From an uncultured Arcobacter sp. (lineage in GTDB: Bacteria > Campylobacterota > Campylobacteria > Campylobacterales > Arcobacteraceae), in the NCBI GenBank assembly GCA_913054415.1, contig CAJXII010000061.1:1-8969 (forward strand): 8,969 bases of DNA, given 5' to 3'. This document shows positions 1-6,948 of the stretch, piece after piece. The notes beneath the pieces are model-generated. The model was not told the DNA's origin. It searched no databases and worked only from the letters and a program-made list of their open reading frames with translations. Each line of letters starts with the position of its first letter. Positions within the stretch are counted from its first letter, which is position 1. Both the position numbers and the translations under genes were made by a program.

Positions 1-2
1 GT

Positions 3-131
3 GAAAAATGTGAAAAATGTTTAGAAGTTTTAGATAAAAAATATAATAGATTTGAACAAATAGCAGAGTTCAAGCTAGATGATCTACCAACTTTAAATCA
101 ATACAAACAAGAGTTAGAAAATGAAGCTTAA
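3..131 (+). CDS. C-terminal fragment of an unrecognised CxxC-containing protein (5' partial)
   Basis: An open frame enters from the left edge and gives 42 residues before a TAA stop. I do not recognise the family. The visible part begins EKCEKCLEVLDKKY, so there is one CxxC pair that could be half of a zinc site or a redox pair. It then becomes a charged, probably helical tail ending QELENEA. The tandem 9-base repeat at positions 1-20 is the codon pattern behind the KCEKC peptide. The stop lies 11 bases inside the next gene, in another frame, which suggests co-transcription and translational coupling with the ATPase/nuclease gene. The fragment is short, so its coding status rests on the open frame, coding-like composition and the gene overlap. 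Confidence 0.55.
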   Translation, partial: EKCEKCLEVLDKKYNRFEQIAEFKLDDLPTLNQYKQELENEA

Positions 132-1803
132 AAAGATACCATACGGACTAAGCGACTATAAACGGATAAAAAGTGAAAACTACTATTTTGTAGATAAAAC
201 TAAATATATAGAGATACTAGAAAATTCAAATGAAAGATATGTAATGTTTCTTCGCCCTAGAAGATTTGGAAAATCTTTATTTCTTGCAATACTTGAGGGG
301 TATTATGATACTTATTATAAAAAAGATTTTGAAGTTATGTTTGGGGATACTTACATAGGTCAGAACCTAACTTTAAAAGCTTCATCTTATCTTGTTATGA
401 GATTTGATTTTAGTGGGATAGATATCAATGATGTTGAAAATGACTTTAAATATTACTTAAACATTATATTAACATCTTTTATAGAAAAATATAATTTAGA
501 TATACAAATCAATAGCAATAATCCTATCTCTTTATTTAAAGATATATTTAAATACTTAGACCAACATCAACTTGAACTATATCTACTAATAGATGAATAT
601 GACAACTTCGCAAACAAACTATTATTACAAAACAAAGATAACTACTATAAAGTAGTAGCAGATAAAACTGCTATGTTTAAGCAATTTTTCACAACTTTAA
701 AAACTGCAACAAGTGGAAATGATTCACCACTTAAACGAATGTTTATAACAGGTGTTACTCCTATGACTATGTTCGATGTTACAAGTGGATTTAATATAGG
801 GGCTAATATATCTATAAAAAAAGAGTTTAATAGTATGGTTGGATTAACTCAGGATGAAGTAGATACTATGCTAGAGTATTATGATATAGATATAGATAAA
901 AATATATTAAAAGAGTGGTATAATAACTATATCTTTAATGAAGATAGCACAGCTATATATAATAGTGATATGATTTTATATTTTATTAGCAATTATCTCT
1001 CAGAGGGAAAAATCCCAAGAGAGATGATAGATATAAATGTCCGAAGTGATTACTCTAAACTTCGCCATATCATCTATACAAATGGCAAACTAAATGGTAA
1101 CTTTGATATATTAAGAGACCTTATAGCTGGTGAGTCTATAAGTTTAGATAATTTGGTGCAAGATTTTAGTGCATTAAATCTTGAAGAGGAAAATAACTTT
1201 AAATCTTTGATGTTTTATATGGGATTAATAACTATAATAAATAGAGAATTTGAACTAAACTTTAAAATACCAAATGAAACAGTAAAAAGAATAGATATGG
1301 ACTTTTTACAAGATAGTTTAAAACTTGAAGATATATTCAAAATAAGAATAAGCCATGTAGAGGATAAATTTAAACTATTTGCACTAAATGGAACTTTAGA
1401 AGTATTTGAATTCTTAGCTTCTCAAATAGATAAAAATAGTGGTATAAGAGATTATATCTACAAAGAACAGCATATAAAAGCTATGTATCTAGCATATCTA
1501 TCTATGACATCGTATTTTATAGTAAAAAGTGAAAAAGAGTTCAAAAAAGGTTTTGCAGATATATTTATAAAACCATTTAATAACCCTTATGTAAAATATT
1601 TTGCACTTATAGAGTTTAAATATATAAAAAGAGATGAAAAAGTAACCAAACAAAAAATAGATATACTAACAAAAGAAGCAAAAGTGCAACTAGAAGTTTA
1701 TTCTAAAGATAAGTTAGTTACACAGTATCTTAATCAGGGTGTTAAACTAAAAAAAATAATTATGGTATTTCATGGGTGGGAACTTGTAAAAATTGAGGAA
1801 TAA
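121..1803 (+). CDS. AAA-ATPase-like protein with C-terminal PD-(D/E)XK nuclease-like domain (DUF1703 type)
   Basis: The 560-residue protein has the full layout of the AAA-ATPase_like plus PDDEXK_9 family. The N-terminus carries the family signature IPYGLSDYKRI followed by YYFVDKTKYI. A modified P-loop, RPRRFGKS, is at residues 45-52. A Walker B-like LLIDEYDNF is near 155-163, and the sensor-like ITGVTPMTMFD is near 209-219. The C-terminal part holds a PD-(D/E)XK-like core: GFADIFI near 477-483 supplies the acidic residue, and ALIEFKY near 495-501 supplies ExK (E498, K500). Members are widespread, often multicopy, and have no established physiological role; ATP-dependent nucleic-acid processing is inference. 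The ATG start matches the family N-terminus and has a weak AAGAG about 7 bases upstream. The gene overlaps the preceding frame by 11 bases and converges with miaA. No frameshift or lost motif is seen, so it looks intact. Confidence 0.88.
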   Translation: MKLKKIPYGLSDYKRIKSENYYFVDKTKYIEILENSNERYVMFLRPRRFGKSLFLAILEGYYDTYYKKDFEVMFGDTYIGQNLTLKASSYLVMRFDFSGIDINDVENDFKYYLNIILTSFIEKYNLDIQINSNNPISLFKDIFKYLDQHQLELYLLIDEYDNFANKLLLQNKDNYYKVVADKTAMFKQFFTTLKTATSGNDSPLKRMFITGVTPMTMFDVTSGFNIGANISIKKEFNSMVGLTQDEVDTMLEYYDIDIDKNILKEWYNNYIFNEDSTAIYNSDMILYFISNYLSEGKIPREMIDINVRSDYSKLRHIIYTNGKLNGNFDILRDLIAGESISLDNLVQDFSALNLEEENNFKSLMFYMGLITIINREFELNFKIPNETVKRIDMDFLQDSLKLEDIFKIRISHVEDKFKLFALNGTLEVFEFLASQIDKNSGIRDYIYKEQHIKAMYLAYLSMTSYFIVKSEKEFKKGFADIFIKPFNNPYVKYFALIEFKYIKRDEKVTKQKIDILTKEAKVQLEVYSKDKLVTQYLNQGVKLKKIIMVFHGWELVKIEE

Positions 1804-1849
1804 GTATCAAAATTATTATATAATGTCCCCAGATAAAATAACCAATTTC

Positions 1850-1867
1850 AAGAATATTTATATTCTT
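1850..1867. repeat. Perfect 7-bp inverted repeat between convergent genes (possible weak terminator)
   Basis: AAGAATA and TATTCTT flank a 4-base TTTA loop in the 62-base gap between the convergent ATPase/nuclease gene and miaA. The right arm overlaps the miaA stop codon. The stem has a single G-C pair and neither side has a T-run, so it is a poor intrinsic terminator. It may be a chance palindrome in A/T-rich DNA. Confidence 0.25.
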
Positions 1868-2768
1868 AAATAGTAGATATATTAGAGCAAATAATATTTT
1901 CCATTTGTTCTAGTGGATATTTTAAAGTATTACAAAATTGTCCTTTATTAAATGTTCGTTGATGTTTTGCAAGTCGTACTGTATTGATGATAATTTTTTC
2001 TTTTAGTTGCTCTTTTGATAATTTACCATCAAGATAATCAAGTGTCTCTTTGATCCCAATAGATTGCATACTATTTGGTTCTCTAGTATATTTCTTTTCT
2101 AAATATATAACTTCATCTATAAGTCCAAGATCTAGCATATTTTGAGTTCGTAAAGCTATGTTATCTCTTAAAACTGCTGGATCTGTTTCTATCTCATAAA
2201 TATCAATATTATCAATAATAGGTTTGGGTTTATTTTGTTCAAAATATACAGAAGCAACACTATTGGTTTGTTTATAAATAGATAAAGCTTTTTCTATTCT
2301 ATATCTATCATTTAAAGCTATTTTTTCCATATATGCTTTATCTTTTTCATATAAAAATTTATATGCTTTATCTATATTTGTTAATTGGTGTTTTACCCAT
2401 TGTTTTGTTGATTTGCTAATTTTGGGAATATTGCTAATACCTTGAAGCAAAGTTTTTAGATAAAATCCACTTCCACCTACAATAATAAGATTTTTGTTAT
2501 GTTTTTGTGCATATAGTTTAGCTTGTTTGTAGATTTTGATATATTCTATAACATCAAATGATTGATTTGGATAGATTATATCTATACCAAAATGTTTGAT
2601 ATTATCTCGCTCATTTAGTGTTGGTTTTGCAGATGTTATATCTATATGTTTATAAATAGCCAAACTATCAAGTGATAAAATTATAGCATTTAATTTATGT
2701 GCTAAACTGATACTAAGTGCAGTTTTACCAGATGCTGTTGGAGCTATGATTGCTATTTCTTTATACAT
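1866..2768 (-). CDS. miaA: tRNA dimethylallyltransferase MiaA
   Basis: MiaA transfers a dimethylallyl group to N6 of A37 in tRNAs that read UNN codons, the first step towards ms2i6A, in the cytoplasm. The 300-residue protein shows the family motifs in order: the P-loop APTASGKT at 9-16; the DSLAIYK segment at 34-40, whose aspartate is the expected catalytic residue; TSAKP at 45-49; VGGSGFYL at 97-104; and near the C-terminus SIGIKE and the RLAKHQRTFNKGQF region, equivalent to the family's RxxAKRQxTWF segment. The length is normal for the compact forms found in Campylobacterota. The ATG start is preceded by AAGGTGA (2773-2779), a good Shine-Dalgarno that overlaps the stop codon of the upstream PAS-domain gene. 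It is the last gene of a three-gene minus-strand operon with only 9 bases to its neighbour. The identification is firm. Confidence 0.96.
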   Translation of the reverse strand: MYKEIAIIAPTASGKTALSISLAHKLNAIILSLDSLAIYKHIDITSAKPTLNERDNIKHFGIDIIYPNQSFDVIEYIKIYKQAKLYAQKHNKNLIIVGGSGFYLKTLLQGISNIPKISKSTKQWVKHQLTNIDKAYKFLYEKDKAYMEKIALNDRYRIEKALSIYKQTNSVASVYFEQNKPKPIIDNIDIYEIETDPAVLRDNIALRTQNMLDLGLIDEVIYLEKKYTREPNSMQSIGIKETLDYLDGKLSKEQLKEKIIINTVRLAKHQRTFNKGQFCNTLKYPLEQMENIICSNISTI

Positions 2769-2777
2769 ATTATCACC

Positions 2778-3476
2778 TTATAAAATCATAGGAAAATCAA
2801 GAGTTAGTTTATCATCTTTGATATAGATATTTGCATATATCTTTCTTGCTCTTTTTAATATCTCTGTTGTAAGTGGTTGAATATTATTTGCTATAAACTC
2901 AATAGCTATAATTTGGTGCTTTTTTTGCTCTATTATCTCATATTCACCAATTTTGATGAACACTTTGATATTTAATTTTTTGTTTTTAGTAAGTAGTAAA
3001 AATATATCATTAAGAGAGATTAAAAAGTCATTGACATATAATTTTATCTCTGGTATAGATATATCATAATCCTCACTTAGTTTGATATCATATTGTAAAA
3101 GATTTGTAGTTTTTGCAAGTTCTATTAAACTAAAAATATTTACATATTCAAGTTGTTTATCATCATATACTATTTGCTCTTCGTTGCATACTTCTTTATA
3201 AAGTTTTAAAGCGATATATTCATCATCTAAATAGCTTACTAAAATAGCATAAAATTTAAGCTTGTCATAACTTAATGGTATAAACTTTTTTTGAGTTCCA
3301 TAAGATTTTGAAGCATTAGCTATTGCTAGGTCAAATAACTCTTTTGGTAAAACATAGCTAAATAAAAATTCAGCTTCTTTATTAAAATCTTTCAATCCAC
3401 CGTTTGTATCAAATACCATAAATGGATTAAGATCATTTTCTAAAATCTGCTTGTGTAAGTTGTTTATTTGATCCAA
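2778..3476 (-). CDS. PAS-domain protein with degenerate histidine-kinase-like (NtrB-like) ATPase fold
   Basis: The protein is about 232 residues. Residues ~16-95 resemble a PAS domain (NPFMVFDTNGGLKDFNKEAE, the usual 'what might this be, where is it going' opening of NtrB-type sensors). The C-terminal ~90 residues look like a worn GHKL ATPase: a helix FLISLNDIFLLL in the N-box position, strands KVFIKI and IIAIEFIANN where the DxGxG strand should be, and a final KLTLDFPMIL like the terminal LP strand of kinases. No H-box histidine and no glycine-rich boxes are visible, so phosphotransfer is unlikely. No membrane segment is seen, so it should be cytoplasmic. The start chosen is TTG at 3476, 6 bases after GGAG (3483-3486) and one base after the upstream stop. 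An in-frame TTG at 3488 would add four residues but lacks a ribosome site. The kinase-relic reading is inference. Confidence 0.7.
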   Translation of the reverse strand: MDQINNLHKQILENDLNPFMVFDTNGGLKDFNKEAEFLFSYVLPKELFDLAIANASKSYGTQKKFIPLSYDKLKFYAILVSYLDDEYIALKLYKEVCNEEQIVYDDKQLEYVNIFSLIELAKTTNLLQYDIKLSEDYDISIPEIKLYVNDFLISLNDIFLLLTKNKKLNIKVFIKIGEYEIIEQKKHQIIAIEFIANNIQPLTTEILKRARKIYANIYIKDDKLTLDFPMIL

Positions 3477-3477
3477 T

Positions 3478-4221
3478 CTATTCTCCAAAATATCTATTTA
3501 GTTTTTTGCGAAGTGTAATTCGGTTGATGTTTAGATTATTTGCTATTTGTAGTTGTGATTTAAAAACTGTCGTAGCTGCTTCTAAAAGTGGTTTTTCACA
3601 TATTTGTAGAAGTTTTTTATAATCTTTTTCATTTTCAAACTCTTTGATATAAAAATCTCTAAGTATAGTTGCCATCTCATCTTTGTCAAGAGATTGTAAT
3701 AAAATATTTTTATAAATAGATTGTTTTAAAGTTTTGCCGTTGCAACTTAGATCATAATCTATATTTTTTATATCTATATTATCTTGTATATTATAAATAT
3801 TTTTTGCTTCATCTATATAGTTTAAAATCAGTTGATCAAGATCCTCTGGCCGCTGTTTTAGTGGTGGGATATTGATTTTAACTGCAAACTTATTTATATA
3901 TGATTCTTCAGTTTCATATCCTGTTGCTACAATTTTAATATGCTCTAGTTTATTTAAAAACTCCTGTTTATTTAATACTTGATTGAAATTATATAATATT
4001 AAAGTGCTATACTCTCCAAGAGATATTTGCCCTTTGGTAATTAACATCTCTAGTTTTGGTGCATCAAATTCAGTTGCATTAGGAAATATTTGTTTTGCTA
4101 AAATCCTTTTACCTACACCTATATCTCCAGATATAAAAATATTTACAGGCAAGTTTGCAGACATCTGTGCAATTTGCAGTAGTTTTTTAGAGATTTTAGA
4201 TTTGGTTATAAAGTTTTTCAC
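3478..4221 (-). CDS. Shortened NtrC/sigma54-activator-like AAA+ protein with Fis-type HTH
   Basis: The 247-residue protein starts directly with an AAA+ domain and has no receiver domain. Visible parts are the Walker A SGDIGVGK (31-38), a Walker B position TLILYNF (73-79) in which the usual DE pair is YN, and IPPLKQRPEDL (118-128), which matches the conserved LRxRxEDI segment of sigma54 activators. The C-terminal Fis-type helix-turn-helix, LQIANNLNINRITLRKKLNRY, is at about 223-243. Only about 35 residues separate Walker A and B, so the GAFTGA loop that contacts sigma54 is absent. Known biology of the family therefore argues against sigma54 activation and probably against ATP hydrolysis. ATP binding and DNA binding remain plausible. 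The GTG start follows AGGTGG by 9 bases. It heads the operon with the PAS protein and miaA and is divergent from glnD. The family resemblance is clear; the function is unknown. Confidence 0.8.
   Translation of the reverse strand: MKNFITKSKISKKLLQIAQMSANLPVNIFISGDIGVGKRILAKQIFPNATEFDAPKLEMLITKGQISLGEYSTLILYNFNQVLNKQEFLNKLEHIKIVATGYETEESYINKFAVKINIPPLKQRPEDLDQLILNYIDEAKNIYNIQDNIDIKNIDYDLSCNGKTLKQSIYKNILLQSLDKDEMATILRDFYIKEFENEKDYKKLLQICEKPLLEAATTVFKSQLQIANNLNINRITLRKKLNRYFGE
3483..3486 (-). promoter_or_regulatory. Ribosome binding site GGAG deciding a TTG start
   Basis: GGAG lies 6 bases before the TTG at 3476, inside the last codons of the upstream NtrC-like gene. The alternative TTG at 3488 has only A/T-rich sequence before it. 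The arrangement TAG-A-TTG suggests termination and re-initiation by the same ribosome. Confidence 0.6.
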
Positions 4222-4252
4222 CGTAAGAATCCACCTATAAATAATATTGGCT

Positions 4253-4258
4253 ATTATA
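4253..4258 (-). promoter_or_regulatory. -10 box for the NtrC-like/PAS/miaA operon
   Basis: A perfect TATAAT on the minus strand lies about 31 bases before the GTG start. It would put the transcript start near 4246 and give a leader of about 25 bases that contains the AGGTGG ribosome site. No convincing -35 box is seen, as is common in Campylobacterota. Confidence 0.6.
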
Positions 4259-4287
4259 CATAAATTTTACTGTTTCTTATTTTAATT

Positions 4288-4296
4288 TGATATAAT
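4288..4296 (+). promoter_or_regulatory. Extended -10 promoter of glnD
   Basis: TGATATAAT matches the extended -10 consensus TGnTATAAT exactly. It ends only 6 bases before the glnD ATG at 4303, so the expected transcript start falls on or beside the start codon. This predicts a leaderless or nearly leaderless mRNA. No Shine-Dalgarno is present in the preceding T-rich DNA. Confidence 0.65.
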
Positions 4297-4302
4297 TTGT
4301 TT

Positions 4303-6825
4303 ATGACAAACCTAAATATAAAAATAGAGAACTTAATTAGCACAAAAGCATCAGATTTTGAAATATCAAAAGTTATAAAAGATGAGATAAAACAATATCT
4401 AATCTCATTAGATGATATATTTATCCAAACTCAAGGTAAAGATTTTTTTGTTCAACATACAAAAAAAATAGATGAGTTTATAAAAGTGATATATAAATAT
4501 TTACTAAGAAAATATTTTGGTTATTATTTACCTATGAGCAATTCAATACCTATTACACTTGTTGCTCTTGGAAGTTTTGGTAGAGAGCAATTATGTGTAT
4601 ATAGTGATGTAGATATTATGATATTATATGAAGATATTTTGGGATATAATATCCAACCACTTATAGAGGAGTTTGTCACACTATCTTGGGATAGCGGATT
4701 GAAACTTGGATCAAGAGTTCATAAACTTAACGATATTGAAGAGGCTGTCAAAACAGATATTACTATAAAAACTGCTATTTTAGAATCAAGACTTATTTAT
4801 GGTTCAAAACATCTTTGGTATAGTTTTCAAAATCATTTAGCCAATATAAGAGAGTTTGAGCAAAAAGAGTTTGTTTTAGCAAAATTACAAGAGCATAAAG
4901 AGAGATTGTTAAAATATCCACTTACTATGCAACCAAATATCAAAGATGGTTATGGTGGTATGAGAGAATCAAATCTTTTGTTTTGGATTGCAAATATAAC
5001 TTATGGGGTTAATAATACAAACAATCTTATAGGGGTATTGTTTGATGAAAATGAGTATAAAAAATATAGAAGTTCGCTAGAGTATATTTTTAGAATAAGA
5101 AATGCTCTTCATCTAGTAGCTAAGAAAAAACTAGATACTATTAATTTTGATATTTTACCTGAACTTAGTGACAAACTAGGATTTCAAGGGACTAAAAAAT
5201 TGGTAAAAGAGCGACAACTTATGGCAAAGCTTTTTGAATCTTTACATAATGTGCATAGATTTACATCTGCAATGGTCAAAAAAATATCTCGACAATATAC
5301 CTATGAATCAAAAAATATATCTTGCTTACCACAATATAGATATCAAAAAAATCTATATATTATCAACAATAAAATATATAGTTCATTTTTTAATAAACCA
5401 AAAAGACTAAATCAATTTCTAAAAGAGCTAATACATCTAAGAGATGATATTAAAGAGTTTGACAATTCATATATATATTATGCAAGTAAAACAAAAATAC
5501 CAAAAACAATCAATGATACTACTAAAAAATTTATATTGATGTTGTTACACAAAAAGAATATTAGTGGATTGTTTAAGCTACTTTATAATGCTGGTTTATT
5601 TAGAAAAGTTTTACCATCTTTAAAAAAAATCATCAATCAGCCACAATTTGATGGATACCATATACATCCTGTAGATATACATAGTATCAAAACATTAAAA
5701 TATGTAGAAAATATTACAGATGAGTTTGTGAGAAAAACTTATGAATCACTTTGTTTAAAAGATCAATCATTAGTAAAAATATCTGCACTATTTCACGATA
5801 GTGGGAAAGGAAGAGGTAAAGACCACCATATAGTAAGTATGCAATTATTTAAAAAATTTGGTAAACTAATAAATCTTGATGAGAAATCTATAAATCTTAT
5901 AGCGAAGATTATTAGATACCATAATATGATGAGTAAAGTAGCTACAACAGAGGATATATATTCTCAAGATGTGATTTTGAAGTTTACTGCATTAATAGGG
6001 GATATAAAAAGTTTGAAGATGTTATATATTCTAACTTATGCAGATATCAATGCTGTAGATCAAAAAGTTTATACAAGTAGCACCGCTTCATTGCTAAAAG
6101 AGTTGTTTTTACAATCCCTTCCAGCTTTTGAAAATACCGAGTTATTAAAAGTAAGTTCAAGAAGATTGGCAAAACAAAATGCTATTATAAAACTACAAGA
6201 GTTCAAAAGTTTATCACGATTGTTACAAAAAAGGATTTTATCTATATCATCAAATGATATATTTCTAAGATATAAAGCACTTGATATTGTCAAAATATCA
6301 AAATATGCTTATGAAACAAATGAGTATTATTTTACTATTGAAAATCAAAATTATCTAACTATTAGACTTACAAGAGTAAATCCTTTGAATTTAGGGTTTT
6401 TACTATATAAGCTTAGTTTTTTAAATATTACATCTATGGGGATATATAAACTTTTTGATAATAAGAAATTTTTTGAGATTGTATTTGATCAAAAAGTAGA
6501 TGATAGTGAGATAGGTTTTATAAAAGATATTATAAATAATTCATTTGATATGAATAAAAATATCAAAATCAAAAAACCAAATATCTATCTAAAAGATGTA
6601 AGTATTAACTGTAATCACTCTGAATTTTTGGCAGAATTAAAAATAGTAGCAGCTGATCAAAAAGGGCTATTTGCTTTTGTAGCAAAAATTTTAGATGATT
6701 ATAAAGTAGAGATAAATAGTGCAAAAATACATACAAAAAACAATAAAATCAATGACTTATTACTTATTGATAAAAATGGAAATTTTTGTAAAAATAAAGA
6801 GAAGATTTTAGATAAGATTACATAA
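4303..6825 (+). CDS. glnD: Bifunctional [protein-PII] uridylyltransferase / uridylyl-removing enzyme GlnD
   Basis: GlnD uridylylates PII when glutamine is low and removes UMP when glutamine is high, so it is the primary nitrogen sensor in the cytoplasm. The 840-residue protein has all expected parts. The nucleotidyltransferase motif is LGSFGREQL with SDVD (D102, D104), followed by the GlnD hallmark PNIKDGYGGMRES near 211-223. The HD domain has VDIHS near 457-461, ALFHDSGKGRGKDHH near 495-509 (H498, D499), RYHNMMS near 538-544 and ADINAV. Two C-terminal ACT-like modules follow, near 685-730 and 777-830, the second with VAADQKGLFAFVAKIL. All catalytic residues I can check are kept. I chose ATG 4303; a TTG at 4297 adds two residues but overlaps the promoter. 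It is divergent from an NtrC-like/NtrB-like pair and convergent with a CNNM gene. The identification is strong. Confidence 0.95.
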   Translation: MTNLNIKIENLISTKASDFEISKVIKDEIKQYLISLDDIFIQTQGKDFFVQHTKKIDEFIKVIYKYLLRKYFGYYLPMSNSIPITLVALGSFGREQLCVYSDVDIMILYEDILGYNIQPLIEEFVTLSWDSGLKLGSRVHKLNDIEEAVKTDITIKTAILESRLIYGSKHLWYSFQNHLANIREFEQKEFVLAKLQEHKERLLKYPLTMQPNIKDGYGGMRESNLLFWIANITYGVNNTNNLIGVLFDENEYKKYRSSLEYIFRIRNALHLVAKKKLDTINFDILPELSDKLGFQGTKKLVKERQLMAKLFESLHNVHRFTSAMVKKISRQYTYESKNISCLPQYRYQKNLYIINNKIYSSFFNKPKRLNQFLKELIHLRDDIKEFDNSYIYYASKTKIPKTINDTTKKFILMLLHKKNISGLFKLLYNAGLFRKVLPSLKKIINQPQFDGYHIHPVDIHSIKTLKYVENITDEFVRKTYESLCLKDQSLVKISALFHDSGKGRGKDHHIVSMQLFKKFGKLINLDEKSINLIAKIIRYHNMMSKVATTEDIYSQDVILKFTALIGDIKSLKMLYILTYADINAVDQKVYTSSTASLLKELFLQSLPAFENTELLKVSSRRLAKQNAIIKLQEFKSLSRLLQKRILSISSNDIFLRYKALDIVKISKYAYETNEYYFTIENQNYLTIRLTRVNPLNLGFLLYKLSFLNITSMGIYKLFDNKKFFEIVFDQKVDDSEIGFIKDIINNSFDMNKNIKIKKPNIYLKDVSINCNHSEFLAELKIVAADQKGLFAFVAKILDDYKVEINSAKIHTKNNKINDLLLIDKNGNFCKNKEKILDKIT

Positions 6826-6854
6826 AAATTAACAATTATTTTACACTTGTTGTG

Positions 6855-6860
6855 TATAAT
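6855..6860 (+). promoter_or_regulatory. Isolated -10-like TATAAT after glnD
   Basis: TATAAT occurs on the plus strand 30 bases after the glnD stop. It is overlapped at its first two bases by the small inverted repeat TACAC-TTGTT-GTGTA (6842-6856). No gene follows on this strand, because the next gene is convergent. It could be the promoter of a short RNA or simply chance in A/T-rich DNA. Confidence 0.2.
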
Positions 6861-6884
6861 TTCACTACCTCCTAAAATAATAGT

Positions 6885-6935
6885 AAATAGTGCAACTTTA
6901 ATTTTATAATATAATCTTTTTATCCTGTGCTATTT
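6885..6935 (+). terminator. Possible RNA stem at the 3' end of the glnD transcript
   Basis: In plus-strand RNA, AAAUAGUGCA (6885-6894) can pair with UGUGCUAUUU (6926-6935) over 10 bp, including two G-U wobbles, around a 31-base A/U-rich loop. The wobbles do not pair on the other strand, so the structure would favour glnD-side RNA. There is no strong T-run after it, so terminator function is only a possibility. The rest of the 123-base gap holds no gene that I can see. Confidence 0.2.
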
Positions 6936-6948
6936 TATCTTGTATCTA

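Noticed and set aside
1..20. Tandem 9-base repeat GTGAAAAAT
   Set aside because: Only two copies are present, and they are explained by the KCEKC codons of the overlapping partial gene. It is not a CRISPR or satellite repeat.
3478..4221. Calling this gene ntrC or flgR
   Set aside because: The receiver domain, GAFTGA loop and Walker B acids are absent, so a functional gene symbol would mislead.
3983..4240. Plus-strand open frame of 85 codons
   Set aside because: It is the antisense shadow of the NtrC-like gene. It has no ribosome site or recognisable domain, and the minus-strand frame has clear AAA+ and HTH motifs.
4297..4302. TTG at 4297 as the glnD start
   Set aside because: It adds only two residues, overlaps the promoter region directly after TATAAT and has no ribosome site; the ATG at 4303 is preferred.
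6069..6293. Minus-strand open frame of 74 codons
   Set aside because: It lies wholly inside glnD, antisense to the conserved region after the HD domain, and has no family resemblance.
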